A DNA stretch of 64,000 bases from G963677485 sp942492855 (GCA_942492855.1 OW818647.1:4030001-4094000); one strand, 5' to 3'. Positions 8,041 to 17,758 are shown, counted from the stretch's first letter. The notes: a model not told the origin generated them from the sequence alone. Numbers and translations: made by a program.

Positions 8041-11000
8041 GTGATACACCTGCACGTTCACTCCGGCTTCAGCTTTGAGGATGGAGCGAACCAGCCCGAA
8101 GAGCTGGCGGCAGAGGCCGCACGCCTGGATATGAGCGCATTGGCATTGACCGACCGCGATGCGCTCTACGGCGCGGTGCGCTTCCAGGACGCCTGCAGTC
8201 GCGTGGGGATTCAGGCGATCCACGGTGCGGTGCTGACCATGCATGACGGTATGGACCTGCTTCTTCTGTGCGAAACGCCAGAGGGATATCGCAACCTCAG
8301 CCGCATCCTGGCCAAGGCTCACCTGCAAAATCCGCGCAATGAGCCGCACACCCGCATGCCCTGGCTGCGGCTGCACCATGAGGGGCTGATTTGCCTGACC
8401 GGCAGCCGCCAGAGCCGCTTGGTCTACCTGGTGCGTGCGCAACGCTACTCGGAAGCTAAGAACTGGCTGGATGAGCTGCGCACGGTGTTCGGTGCGCAGA
8501 ACCTGTACATCCAGTTGGAGCGATGCTTTCGGCCTGGTGATGCCTGGATTACCGCCCGGCTGATGGAACTGGCCGACCATATGGGCCTTCCGGTGGTGGC
8601 CAGTGCCGATGTGCGCTACGCCACGCCCAAACAGTTCCCTGCTCACGACATATTGCTCTGCGCCAAACTGGACATCAGCGTGGCCCAGCCGCATCCGCTG
8701 AGGGGCATCAACACCTGCAACAGTCTGCAGCACGCCCTGGACTGGCCGCAACTTTTTGAGGACCGGCCAGACGCGGTGCAGAACACATTGCTGCTGGCTC
8801 AGCGCTGCACCTACAACACCTTGCCGCAGGACCACAACCTGTTTCCCCGCTTTCCCGTAAAGGAAGGAGAGACACCGGAAGGTGTTTTGAAGCTGCTGGT
8901 GCGGCAGGGGGCCAAACGACGGTTCAAGCAGATCACCCCTGAAGCACGAAAACGGCTGACGCATGAGCTGCAGATCATCTGCCAGTTGGGCTATGCCGAT
9001 TACTTTCTGGCCGTTTGGGATTTGGGCCGTTTCGCTGACGATCAGAGCATCCGGCACACGGGGCGCGGTTCGGCTGCCGACAGCGCGGTGGCCTATTGCT
9101 TGAACCTCACATCGGTGGACTCCATCCGGCGAGGGCTGCCGTTTGAGCGGTTCCTGTCGATGGAGCGCAGCCAGAAGCCGGATATCGACATCGACTTCGA
9201 CTCCGAGCGGCGCGAGGAGGTGTTCCGCTACGTGCGTGAGAAGTACGGTGAGGAGCATGTGGGCATGGTGTGTACATTCCAAACATTCCGGGCACGCTCT
9301 GCCATCCGGCTGGTGGGTCAATCGCTGGGTATTTCTGCACAGATGGTGGACTACTTTGCGAAGCATATCCCCTGGATGTGCCATGCCGATGCGCTGGATC
9401 GTGCGTTTGACAAGGCCCCGGAGCTGCTGCACAGCGGGTTGAGCAGGCAGCAGCTCACGCTGTGGGTCTATCTCTGCGCGCAGATATCGGGCCTGCCGCA
9501 TCATTTCAGCACGCATCTGGGGGGCATTGTGATTTCACGGGTGCCGGTGTGCGATATCTCGCCCATGCAGATGTCGCCCATGGACCGGCGGGTGCTCCAG
9601 TTTGACAAAGATGATGTGGAGCGCATCGGCTTCATCAAACTGGACCTGCTGAGCCTGAAGACGCTCCATGCGGTGGAGGAGGCGGAGGGGCAGATCATGG
9701 AGATCGACCCGGGATTCCGCGTGACGGAAATCCCTTACGATGACCCCGAGGTATACAAAATGATCCGCGCGGGGGAGACCATCGGCGCCTTCCAGATTGA
9801 GAGCCCGGCTCAACGCTCGCTGCATGTGCGGCTGAACTCGGATCATCAGAACGACCTGGATGTGAGTGTGGCGTTGATCCGTCCCGGGCCGATTGGCGGC
9901 AATATGGTGGAGCCGTTTGTGAACCGCCGTAACGGCGTGGAGCAGGTGGCCTACCTTCACCCCGACCTGGAGCCGATTCTGCGCCACACCTGCGGTGTGC
10001 CGGTGTTTCAGGAGCAGATCATCATGATCGCCACGGTGATGGCGGGCTTTACACCTGGCGAGTCTGACCATCTGCGCAAGACGATGACGCATAACCGCTC
10101 GCAGCTCGCCATGGAGGAGATCGGCACGCGGTTTGTCAGTAACTCCATGCAGCGGGGATACACGCAGGAACTCGCGCAGATGGTATTTGAGTGGATATTC
10201 GGCTTCGCGGGCTACGGCTTCTGCGAGGCACATGCCGCCAGCTTTGGCGATACCGCCTACAAAACCGCCTGGATGCTGCACTACCATCCCGGCGAATATA
10301 TGGCGGCGATTCTCAGCAGTCAGCCGATGGGTTACTATCCTGTGAACACCATTGCTCAGGAGGCGCGCCGGCGGGGTGTGCAGTTGGTCCAGCCCGATAT
10401 CAACCTCAGCAAGGTGGCCTGTAAGTGCCACAATAACAGGATTCGGCTGGGGTTCTGCCGTATCGGCGGGATGCGCCGCGCTGAGATGGATGCCATTGAG
10501 GAGGGCCAGCCTTTTACTGATCTGGAAGACCTCTGCCGCAGGGCGGAAGTGAAGCGTGACAGCCTGGAGTCTCTGGCGATGTGCGGCGCATTTGACAGTT
10601 GGCACCGCAATCGTCGCATGTGGCTGTCACGCATTCCCGAGGCGATCGCCTCCGTGAATGATGGGGGACTGGTCAGCCCGCGAAGCGAAACAGACCGCAG
10701 TGTGGCGAACTTCAGCCCATGGGAGCAGTTCATGCTGGAGTGGCAGTTGATGGGTCTGACCGTGAACTGTCACGTCATGACCCACTTGCGGGAGCGGATG
10801 TATCGGCTGGGTTTCTACAGCTCCGCTGATCTGAAGCAGGTGCCTAACGGCATGCGAGTGAGCGTGGCTGGGCTGGTGACCTGCCCGCACCGGCCTCCCA
10901 CGCGAAGCGGCCGCCGGGTGATGTTCTTTGGGCTGGAAGACGAGTTTGGGCAGATCGAGTGCGCGCTGTTTGAGCCCGCTTACCAGACCTGCGGGCATCA

Positions 11001-11184
11001 GGTGCTGCGGGTGCCGGTGCTGGCCGCTGAGGGCACGCTGGTGCAGAAGGGGCGGGGGCGCAGCATCATTGTGGACGCCGTGTGGCCCATGGAGATGAGC
11101 GTGATAGAGACAGAGGAGCGTAACAGTGCCGGTGGGAGTGAAGATGTGGCTGAGGTTGTGGCATCGGACGGATCAGGCGGATAG
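8041..11184 (+). CDS. dnaE2: Error-prone DNA polymerase DnaE2
   Basis: The protein is 1047 residues, normal for DnaE2. It opens with a PHP domain (VIHLHVHSGFSFEDGA) and carries the polymerase catalytic motif PDIDIDFDSERREEV (Asp381, Asp383). It continues with the fingers and helix-hairpin-helix region, and ends with an OB-fold (MRVSVAGLVTCPHRPPT). The GTG at 8041 is chosen because homology starts there and GAAGAAGG lies about ten bases upstream; the open frame upstream to 7831 is only the shadow of imuB. DnaE2 carries out SOS translesion synthesis with ImuB. It is co-transcribed with imuB and the DUF6504-like ORF. Confidence 0.95.
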   Translation: MIHLHVHSGFSFEDGANQPEELAAEAARLDMSALALTDRDALYGAVRFQDACSRVGIQAIHGAVLTMHDGMDLLLLCETPEGYRNLSRILAKAHLQNPRNEPHTRMPWLRLHHEGLICLTGSRQSRLVYLVRAQRYSEAKNWLDELRTVFGAQNLYIQLERCFRPGDAWITARLMELADHMGLPVVASADVRYATPKQFPAHDILLCAKLDISVAQPHPLRGINTCNSLQHALDWPQLFEDRPDAVQNTLLLAQRCTYNTLPQDHNLFPRFPVKEGETPEGVLKLLVRQGAKRRFKQITPEARKRLTHELQIICQLGYADYFLAVWDLGRFADDQSIRHTGRGSAADSAVAYCLNLTSVDSIRRGLPFERFLSMERSQKPDIDIDFDSERREEVFRYVREKYGEEHVGMVCTFQTFRARSAIRLVGQSLGISAQMVDYFAKHIPWMCHADALDRAFDKAPELLHSGLSRQQLTLWVYLCAQISGLPHHFSTHLGGIVISRVPVCDISPMQMSPMDRRVLQFDKDDVERIGFIKLDLLSLKTLHAVEEAEGQIMEIDPGFRVTEIPYDDPEVYKMIRAGETIGAFQIESPAQRSLHVRLNSDHQNDLDVSVALIRPGPIGGNMVEPFVNRRNGVEQVAYLHPDLEPILRHTCGVPVFQEQIIMIATVMAGFTPGESDHLRKTMTHNRSQLAMEEIGTRFVSNSMQRGYTQELAQMVFEWIFGFAGYGFCEAHAASFGDTAYKTAWMLHYHPGEYMAAILSSQPMGYYPVNTIAQEARRRGVQLVQPDINLSKVACKCHNNRIRLGFCRIGGMRRAEMDAIEEGQPFTDLEDLCRRAEVKRDSLESLAMCGAFDSWHRNRRMWLSRIPEAIASVNDGGLVSPRSETDRSVANFSPWEQFMLEWQLMGLTVNCHVMTHLRERMYRLGFYSSADLKQVPNGMRVSVAGLVTCPHRPPTRSGRRVMFFGLEDEFGQIECALFEPAYQTCGHQVLRVPVLAAEGTLVQKGRGRSIIVDAVWPMEMSVIETEERNSAGGSEDVAEVVASDGSGG

Positions 11185-11215
11185 GACGGATATGTAAAAT
11201 CCGCCCAATCCGTCC
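11176..11215. terminator. Interlocked inverted repeats between convergent dnaE2 and purM
   Basis: Two stems overlap: GGCGGAT (11176-11182) with ATCCGCC (11199-11205), and GGACGGAT (11184-11191) with ATCCGTCC (11208-11215). The order a-b-a'-b' means they are either mutually exclusive hairpins or a pseudoknot. The position between convergent stops suggests termination, though there is no strong T-run. Confidence 0.5.
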
Positions 11216-11224
11216 AAAATCAAG

Positions 11225-12262
11225 CTAAACGATCTGCACGTCGTGGCCGCCGCGCTGGATGTCGCCCAGCAGAACAGCTTGTTCACCCGCACCGTTCAAA
11301 TACTCAATCAAGTAGGGTGCTTGTTCACGCGGCAGGATGACCACCATTCCGATGCCCATATTGAAGCTGCGGAACATTTCGTGGTCTACGATATTGCCTT
11401 TTTGCTGGATATATCGGAAGATGGCGGGGATTTCCCAACTGCGCCGGTCAATCACGGCGCGGGTATCGCTGGGCAGCACACGCGGGATGTTGTCGTAGCA
11501 TCCGCCGCCGGTGATGTGTGCCATGGCGTGGATGTCAAACTTGCCTAACGCCGGGTAGAGGGCGTTCAGGTAGCATCGATGAGGGGTCAGCAGCGCGTCA
11601 CCAATCTCGGCTTCAAGTTCGGGAACATACTCATCGACTTTCATCCCTGCGTGCTCAAACAACACATATCTCGCCAGGCTGAAGCCGTTGGTGTGCAAGC
11701 CGTTGGATCCCAGCCCTACGATGGCATCGCCTGCTTCCACAGCTTGGCCGGTGATGATGCGGTCGCGCTCCACGATGCCCACGATGTTGCCGGCCAGGTC
11801 ATAGTCACCCGTACCGTATAGACCGGGCATCTCCGCCGTTTCGCCGCCGAGTAGTGCCACGCCGTTGGTCTGGCAGGCTTCCGACATGCCGCTAATGATG
11901 GCCAGCAGTATCTCGGAATTCAGCTTGCCGGTGGCGAAGTAGTCCATGAAAAAGAGGGGTTTGGCACCTTGCACCAAAATGTCGTTGATGCAGTGGTTGA
12001 CAATGTCTTTGCCAACGGAGTCATGCTTGTTGTAGTCAATGGCGATTTTCAGCTTCGTGCCGACGCCGTCGATACTGCTCACTAATACAGGTTGCGTGTA
12101 GCCCGTGAGGTCAAGCTGGAACATCCCTCCGAAGGATCCCACGCCGCCCAGCACCCCTGGGGTATTGGTGGCCTTTATCATCTCTTTCATACGCAGCAGC
12201 GCGGTGTTCGCCGCATCGATGTCCACTCCCGCCTTTGCGTAGGTGATTTGTTCGTCGCTCAT
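11225..12262 (-). CDS. purM: Phosphoribosylformylglycinamidine cyclo-ligase (AIR synthetase)
   Basis: Converts FGAM to AIR in purine synthesis. The 345-residue product beginning MSDEQITYAKAGVDIDAAN is typical of PurM. It contains VSSIDGVGTKLKIA (nucleotide-binding region), ALLGGETAEMPG and AHITGGGCYDNIPRVLP. The start at 12262 has GGAGGAG seven bases upstream on the minus strand; an in-frame ATG at 12349 would add a non-homologous extension. A possible -10 (TATAAT on the minus strand, 12304-12299) precedes it. The gene stands alone, divergent from GH9 and convergent with dnaE2; no other pur genes are in the window. Confidence 0.96.
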   Translation of the reverse strand: MSDEQITYAKAGVDIDAANTALLRMKEMIKATNTPGVLGGVGSFGGMFQLDLTGYTQPVLVSSIDGVGTKLKIAIDYNKHDSVGKDIVNHCINDILVQGAKPLFFMDYFATGKLNSEILLAIISGMSEACQTNGVALLGGETAEMPGLYGTGDYDLAGNIVGIVERDRIITGQAVEAGDAIVGLGSNGLHTNGFSLARYVLFEHAGMKVDEYVPELEAEIGDALLTPHRCYLNALYPALGKFDIHAMAHITGGGCYDNIPRVLPSDTRAVIDRRSWEIPAIFRYIQQKGNIVDHEMFRSFNMGIGMVVILPREQAPYLIEYLNGAGEQAVLLGDIQRGGHDVQIV

Positions 12263-12424
12263 GTGGTGGTCTCCTCCCGTGGTGCGTTGCACCAATCCAT
12301 TATACTGTTTCGTTAGTTGATGGGTCGAATCAAATATATAGACGTCCAACAGGTATGGGCAGGGGTATCATGAAAGTGATCAGTCTACGTCGAGTTTACG
12401 ATTGTCATCATAAAGGGGACTTAA

Positions 12425-15007
12425 ATGCAATTTAGTGCCAGGATTCTGAACTATTTGGTGCTCTATATTCTTTTTAGCATGGGTATGCTATCTCTGTCGG
12501 CCCAGTCTGCAACTGCTGCAGCGGCAACGCCGACCGTCGAATCGGTATGTCTGGTGGCCTCTGATGTCATCGCCATCACAATCCATGATGGCTCGGTGAG
12601 TCTAGCGAAGCAGACCACATATGTGCCTCAGCCGGATGACAAGATCGGCAAGCAGGATCTTGCCAGGTGGCTCAGTCGAAAAGGGCAGTCCGTGGGCGCG
12701 ATCGCAGGCAAAAAAGGTGACGTGTTCATGCCATTCGACACAATCGTGAAGCCGTCTCTTAAGGATGATGTGCTACAAGCTAACAGCAGCTATATGATTA
12801 GTTCCACAACAGATGGCAACTACAGCAAGCCTGTATCACCCACAAAGGTATACCGGAAGACTCGGCCCTACAACATGGCCCGCACTAATCCCTGGATGTT
12901 TGAAGCCGCGTTGGAGCATACCGTCTATCTCAAGATGCCTTCCGCCGTAAAGGCTGGTCACAGCTACGAGATCAGCTTTCGCTCCCTGCCGCTGGTGAAG
13001 AGGTCGTTCAAGGTCGATATGAATCGCCTGGTGAGCGATGCGATCCATGTCACACAGATCGGATTTCGGCCAGATGACCCGGTGAAGATCGGCTTTGTCT
13101 CCTGCTGGATGGGCGACGGGGGCGGGGTGAGCTACCGCGTTGGCACCCCATTCCGGATTGTGGATCAATCGAACAGCCGGACGGTGTTCAATGGCAAGTT
13201 GCAGTTATCCAAACTGGCCACCGACCTGACAGAAGATGCCTATAAGCGGAACTACAACCTCACAGATGTGTATCAGCTTGACTTCTCCTCATATACCAAG
13301 CCCGGTAGTTACCGAGTGGTAGTAGATGGCCTGGGCTGTTCGCTGCCCTTCAAAATCGCACCCGATGTGTGGCGTGCTCCGTTCCGTACCTCCGTGCGGG
13401 GGCTGTATCACCAGCGGAGTGGGATCACGCTGGGACCGCCCTACACCAGCTTCGTGAAACAACGTGACTTTCACCCGGATGACGGCGTCAAGATTCAAGT
13501 ATCGACCACCGCCATCATCGACACCGCCAATGGTCCCATGGGCAACGATGCGGAGCCCACGAACTTCGGTCTACTTGTGAAAGGCGCGACCGATGAGCTG
13601 CTGCCAAACGCCTGGGGAGGTTATCATGACGCAGGCGACTGGGACAGGAAGGTTCTGCACCTGATCTCCTCGCGAAACCTGCTGGATTTAGTGATGATGT
13701 ATCCCGAGTTCTCGCAAAAACTCAACCTGAATATCCCCGAATCGGGCGGTAAACTGCCCGATATGCTGGATGAAGCGCTCTATGGCTTGGATGTCTACCG
13801 ACGGCTCCAGACCCCAGAGGGCGGTATTCGGGGCGGTATCGAATCGGAAGAGCACCCACAATACGGCGACACCAGTTGGCAGGAGTCGCTGCGTGTGTTT
13901 GCGTATGCACCGGATGCGTGGAGCAGCTATTGGTATGCCGGAACCGCCGCGCGGGCGGCCCTGGCACTGGGTAAGTATGACCCCACGCTGGCGGAGCAGT
14001 ATCGCGGGAGTGCGCTGCATGCGATGGAATGGGCGGAGAAGCACAGTGACGATCCGCCGACCGCCATCGGTCACGTAGGTGCCGGCAAAAAGTGGATGAT
14101 GGGGCTGCCGCTGCTTGGATTACTCGTGCTATTCCTGATGTATCGTCGACCGGCAGTTCACCGCCGCAGATGGGTCTATGTACTCGCGACGCTGTTGTTG
14201 CTGGTGACATTCCTGAAGGGCATGGGAGCCACCGCAGAACCGCAGTATCCGGTGGCCTTGCACAGACAGCATCTGATACGCGATGCCCGCAACTACGCGT
14301 CGTCTGAGTTTTTTCGCCTGACAGGCGACGACCGTTGGAACAAGATATTCGTGGCCACCACGCAGTTGGACAAGCCAAATCCTGAGTTGCTTCTGTGGCA
14401 GAAGCACGACCAGAGCGAGGCCGCGTGGGTCTATGCCCAGATCACGTACCCTGGAGTGGATAAAGCCGTGCAGGCACGATGTAAAGAGGCGATCGTCATC
14501 GCCGCCAACGAACGCATAGCCACCACTGAGCTGGCTGCCTTCCGATGGACAAAATACATCTGGCGACCGTTTGGTTTTGGCGCTCCCTCCACGCCTGATG
14601 CCACCACAATGATTTGGGCTCATCAACTGACCAGGGATCCAAAGTATATCACTGGCATGGTGCGTGCGGCACAGTTCGGTGCGGGAGCCAATCCCATGAA
14701 TATGTGCATGACCACCGGCGTCGGTCTGAAATATCCCAAGAATCCGCTGCAGGTGGATTCCCGTATTACCGGCCAGACGGCTCCAGAGGGGCTGACTGTG
14801 GGTGGAGCGATGGACGTGACCTCGGTTGTGTTTGGAGATTGGGCTCGAAAACTGCTGAAGCCATATTGCTATCCCGATATCGAGAAGTGGTCATCCGTGG
14901 AGTCCTACATGGATGTATTCTGGAACGCGCTGTTGTGTGAGTTCACCATCCACGAGGTGCTCTCACCGAACTTCTACTGCTGGGGCTATTTGGCAGCGCG
15001 GAAGTGA
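12425..15007 (+). CDS. GH9-family glucanase with internal transmembrane hairpin
   Basis: A signal peptide (about residues 1-35) precedes beta-rich N-terminal regions, including an Ig-like CelD_N-type module (about 200-315), and the GH9 (alpha/alpha)6 catalytic domain (about 320-860). The GH9 signature GGYHDAGDWD is present; Asp402 and Asp405 correspond to the catalytic base region, and CEFTIHE near the C terminus fits the general-acid motif. Unusually, residues 558-598 form two hydrophobic helices joined by RRPAVHRRR, in the middle of the catalytic domain (before RDARNYASSEFFRLTGD). The frame is continuous, so this is not a frameshift. It probably cleaves beta-1,4- or mixed-linkage glucan at the cell surface. 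AGGGG lies six bases before the ATG. Confidence 0.88.
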   Translation: MQFSARILNYLVLYILFSMGMLSLSAQSATAAAATPTVESVCLVASDVIAITIHDGSVSLAKQTTYVPQPDDKIGKQDLARWLSRKGQSVGAIAGKKGDVFMPFDTIVKPSLKDDVLQANSSYMISSTTDGNYSKPVSPTKVYRKTRPYNMARTNPWMFEAALEHTVYLKMPSAVKAGHSYEISFRSLPLVKRSFKVDMNRLVSDAIHVTQIGFRPDDPVKIGFVSCWMGDGGGVSYRVGTPFRIVDQSNSRTVFNGKLQLSKLATDLTEDAYKRNYNLTDVYQLDFSSYTKPGSYRVVVDGLGCSLPFKIAPDVWRAPFRTSVRGLYHQRSGITLGPPYTSFVKQRDFHPDDGVKIQVSTTAIIDTANGPMGNDAEPTNFGLLVKGATDELLPNAWGGYHDAGDWDRKVLHLISSRNLLDLVMMYPEFSQKLNLNIPESGGKLPDMLDEALYGLDVYRRLQTPEGGIRGGIESEEHPQYGDTSWQESLRVFAYAPDAWSSYWYAGTAARAALALGKYDPTLAEQYRGSALHAMEWAEKHSDDPPTAIGHVGAGKKWMMGLPLLGLLVLFLMYRRPAVHRRRWVYVLATLLLLVTFLKGMGATAEPQYPVALHRQHLIRDARNYASSEFFRLTGDDRWNKIFVATTQLDKPNPELLLWQKHDQSEAAWVYAQITYPGVDKAVQARCKEAIVIAANERIATTELAAFRWTKYIWRPFGFGAPSTPDATTMIWAHQLTRDPKYITGMVRAAQFGAGANPMNMCMTTGVGLKYPKNPLQVDSRITGQTAPEGLTVGGAMDVTSVVFGDWARKLLKPYCYPDIEKWSSVESYMDVFWNALLCEFTIHEVLSPNFYCWGYLAARK

Positions 15008-15030
15008 GCGCAATATCACCAATAACATGA

Positions 15031-15057
15031 CCCCGCCAGGTTATTTGCCTGGCGGGG
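15031..15057. terminator. Terminator hairpin between convergent GH9 and ptb genes
   Basis: A perfect 10-bp stem CCCCGCCAGG / CCTGGCGGGG with a 7-base loop lies between the two converging stop codons. There is no long T-run on either side, so it may rely on stem stability or serve both directions. Confidence 0.75.
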
Positions 15058-15079
15058 CCGATTGGTTGCTTGAATGCTC

Positions 15080-15976
15080 TTACTTGCTGGCGAGCAATGC
15101 TACTGCGATGGAGAGCATCTTCGACTCGGCGGTGTCTGCGCGGCTGGTGAGAACCACTGGAGCGGCGGCACCCATCAACACACCGGCAATGCGCTTGCCG
15201 CTGGTGTGAGCAAATATCTTCACCAGCGCGTTGCCCACGTGGATATCTGGGCAGACGCAGATGTCCGCTTTGCCGGCCACTGGTCCGGTGATACCCTTCA
15301 GTTTGGCAGCCTCTTCGCTCAGGATGTTGTCCATCTGGAAGGGACCATCCACGATGCAGCCCTTGATTTGACCGCGGTCTGCCATTTTGGACAGGATAGC
15401 GGCGTCCAGAGTGCAGGGCATGTCGTAGTTGACGCTCTCCACGGCGGCCAAGATGGCCACCTTGGGGGTTTTGACAGCAAGCGACTTCACGAGCGCCACT
15501 GCGTTGACGATGAGCTGCTCTTTTTGCTTCAGGTCGGGGTAGGGCAGCATGGCGGCGTCGGTGACGGTCAGCAAGCGATCATCGAGCTCCAGGACGAAGG
15601 AGTGCGTCATCAGCTTGCCTGTGCGCAGTCCGATCTCTTTGTCCAGGATGGCGCGGAGCAGGTCCGCGGTATGGATCTGGCCCTTCATGAGTGCTGAGCA
15701 GTCGCCGGATTTCACGAGCGCGACGGTGGCTTTCGCAGCGGCGAGGTCGTTGGGTTGGTCCACGATCTGTTCGTCAGCGATCGCGTAGCCGATCTCTGCG
15801 GCCAATGCCTTGATTTCGTCGGCTTTACCTACACAGATGGGGGTGCAGAGACTGCCCTCCTGTGCCAGTTTGAGTGCTTCCATAACGGAAAGCTCGTGGG
15901 CGCAGCACACCGCGATGCGGTTGCCAGAGAGGCTTTTCGCGGCAGCTAGAACCTCGTCGAAATTGGTATATGCCAT
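15080..15976 (-). CDS. ptb: Phosphate butyryltransferase / phosphate acyltransferase
   Basis: The 298-residue protein belongs to the Pta/Ptb family, which exchanges CoA for phosphate on an acyl group. Recognisable stretches are SALMKGQIHTADLLRAILDK, TGKLMTHSFVLEL, TDAAMLPYPDLKQK, SVNYDMPCTLDAAILSKM and KADICVCPDIHVGNALVK. The length fits Ptb, which is shorter than bacterial Pta with its extra domains. No butyrate kinase gene is adjacent, so the acyl group (acetyl, butyryl or branched-chain) cannot be fixed. An AAGGAG lies about 13 bases upstream of the ATG, rather far. Confidence 0.88.
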   Translation of the reverse strand: MAYTNFDEVLAAAKSLSGNRIAVCCAHELSVMEALKLAQEGSLCTPICVGKADEIKALAAEIGYAIADEQIVDQPNDLAAAKATVALVKSGDCSALMKGQIHTADLLRAILDKEIGLRTGKLMTHSFVLELDDRLLTVTDAAMLPYPDLKQKEQLIVNAVALVKSLAVKTPKVAILAAVESVNYDMPCTLDAAILSKMADRGQIKGCIVDGPFQMDNILSEEAAKLKGITGPVAGKADICVCPDIHVGNALVKIFAHTSGKRIAGVLMGAAAPVVLTSRADTAESKMLSIAVALLASK

Positions 15977-16016
15977 ATCTGTCTATAGACTCCTTATTGT
16001 TCGGTGAGACGTATTC

Positions 16017-16058
16017 AAAAAACAGTGTAGCACCGCACACTCGTGGATGCTACACTGT
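16017..16058 (-). terminator. Intrinsic terminator of the beta-helix gene array
   Basis: Read on the minus strand, an 11-bp perfect stem (ACAGTGTAGCA / TGCTACACTGT, arms 16048-16058 and 16022-16032) is followed by a run of six T residues (16022-16017). This classic rho-independent terminator lies 9 nt after the stop of the gene ending at 16067. Confidence 0.88.
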
Positions 16059-16066
16059 GATTTAAT

Positions 16067-17758
16067 TCACAAGCTGTTGGGGAACCCGGTGTTCCCGCTG
16101 AGGGTGACCTCGGTCTTTTGCTGAAACTCACCGAGATGCAGGCTGGCTTTGCAGGCTTTCGCTTGCTCTGACTGAACCACTCGGTTACCGGTGACCGTGA
16201 CGTTGCTGGAACCGTCGATCTCCAGTGCATACACGCCACGCGCGACGGTGGGCATGATGCAGGCGTTGCGGATGGTGTTGTTTTTGACGACGGCATTTTC
16301 GGTGCCGGAGACCAGGATGCCGATGTTGTCGCAGCCATCAATGGTGTTTCCTTCAAACACGATGTTCTTAAAAATACCGGGTTTGGGCGGGTTTTTCCAG
16401 GACGGCATGATAGCGTAGCTGCCCAGCACGCAGTCCATGGGGTGGTAAACACCGACATTCTTGAATGTGCAGTTTCGCACCGTGACGTTGTGTGGGGCTA
16501 TCGACTCGTAGAAGGCCACCACCTCATTGAATACCCAGATTCCTCCGCCAGTGGAGTGCTCAATGCGGCAGTTTTCGATCGTGGTGTTTCGGTTCTGGAT
16601 CAGCATCCCGCGGGCACGGTTGTTCTTGATGGTGACCCGACGGATGGTGGCCTTGCAGCCTCGGGTGACATTACCGAAGATGTGGGTGACTTTTACATCT
16701 GCGGGTAGATCACGGTCAAACGTGACCTTGTAGACGTTGTCCTCCATCACCTCGAACTTCGCGACCGCAGCGGTTCCGTAGGTGATCAGGTCTTGCTGAG
16801 CCATGAACTCCATCACATCGCCGATATCCGGGTCGTCGCGCATCTTCATATTGTGCTGTGCCAGCACGGTGCGGCTGTCGATCATCTCTTTGATGGTCAG
16901 GTAAAGGCCGGTCTTCAGGTTGACACCGTCATCGCCCATACCTTCGAAGTAGCACTTGTCGATGAGGATGTTACCGCGGCAACCACCGAGGTGGATACCG
17001 TCAGCACCGGCACTCTGGAACTGAGACTCGCCTGGCCGTGGTTTCACCGTGAGATTGGTGAACGCGCCATCGGTGCATTTACTGGCGATGAACGCCATAC
17101 CGGGCGATTTGTAGACTGTGATGTTGTCCAGCTTGAGGTTTTTGTTCATATGTGTATATATGACCACGCCATCATACACATAATGCCTCAGCATCACCCA
17201 GTTGCCTACCTTCATCCTGATCGGCACTTTCGTCATGCAGCGCACCAGCGAAGGACTGAGCACCTGCATCTCGGAGATGTTGTAGTAGTCATCCTTGCCA
17301 TGCTTCATTGGGTGACTGGTGGCGGGGTCATACTCCATGATGGCCACAACCTTGAGGCCTTGTTTCACGGAGTATCCGGGAAGCAGTTGCACATCAAAGT
17401 GGTCATCGGCCGATACCGTCACCGCCCCCATACTATGGGTGGGCGTCTCGTAATCAATCACCATGTTTTTAATGGTGACTCGGGTGCATCCTCCAACGGT
17501 GAGGAAGTTCGATATACCGTGAACCATAAGCTCAGAACCGGCGCCATCCACGACCACATCGGTCATGTCGTCCAGACTGGCGATTTTACCCGCGTTTGGT
17601 CTTGCGGGCTGGAAAAAATCATATTTTCCTTTTTGGAAGACGAGCCGAGTGTTTTTGTATTTTTTACACTCTGCAATAGCTTGTTGGAGTGCAGGCGTCG
17701 CATCTTTACCGCTGTTTGGCACGGCACCGAACTGATTAATCGTGATGACTTTGGCCAC
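16067..17758 (-). CDS. GH110-like right-handed beta-helix protein, copy 3 of a tandem array
   Basis: Of the three tandem paralogues this is the last transcribed. The start is taken as GTG 17758: GGAGG lies eight bases upstream and the protein then begins VAKVITINQFGAVPNSG, exactly in register with its paralogues. The longer frame to 17962 would run into the upstream gene. The 563-residue product has repeated beta-helix turns (VTIKNMVIDYE, VTVRNCTFKNVG). It keeps GADGIHL (Asp253) and GMGDDGVN (Asp276, Asp277), spaced as in GH110 alpha-1,3-galactosidases, and also NNRARG. No signal peptide is evident. GH110 membership is inferred from these motifs; specificity is not proven. Confidence 0.78.
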   Translation of the reverse strand: MAKVITINQFGAVPNSGKDATPALQQAIAECKKYKNTRLVFQKGKYDFFQPARPNAGKIASLDDMTDVVVDGAGSELMVHGISNFLTVGGCTRVTIKNMVIDYETPTHSMGAVTVSADDHFDVQLLPGYSVKQGLKVVAIMEYDPATSHPMKHGKDDYYNISEMQVLSPSLVRCMTKVPIRMKVGNWVMLRHYVYDGVVIYTHMNKNLKLDNITVYKSPGMAFIASKCTDGAFTNLTVKPRPGESQFQSAGADGIHLGGCRGNILIDKCYFEGMGDDGVNLKTGLYLTIKEMIDSRTVLAQHNMKMRDDPDIGDVMEFMAQQDLITYGTAAVAKFEVMEDNVYKVTFDRDLPADVKVTHIFGNVTRGCKATIRRVTIKNNRARGMLIQNRNTTIENCRIEHSTGGGIWVFNEVVAFYESIAPHNVTVRNCTFKNVGVYHPMDCVLGSYAIMPSWKNPPKPGIFKNIVFEGNTIDGCDNIGILVSGTENAVVKNNTIRNACIMPTVARGVYALEIDGSSNVTVTGNRVVQSEQAKACKASLHLGEFQQKTEVTLSGNTGFPNSL

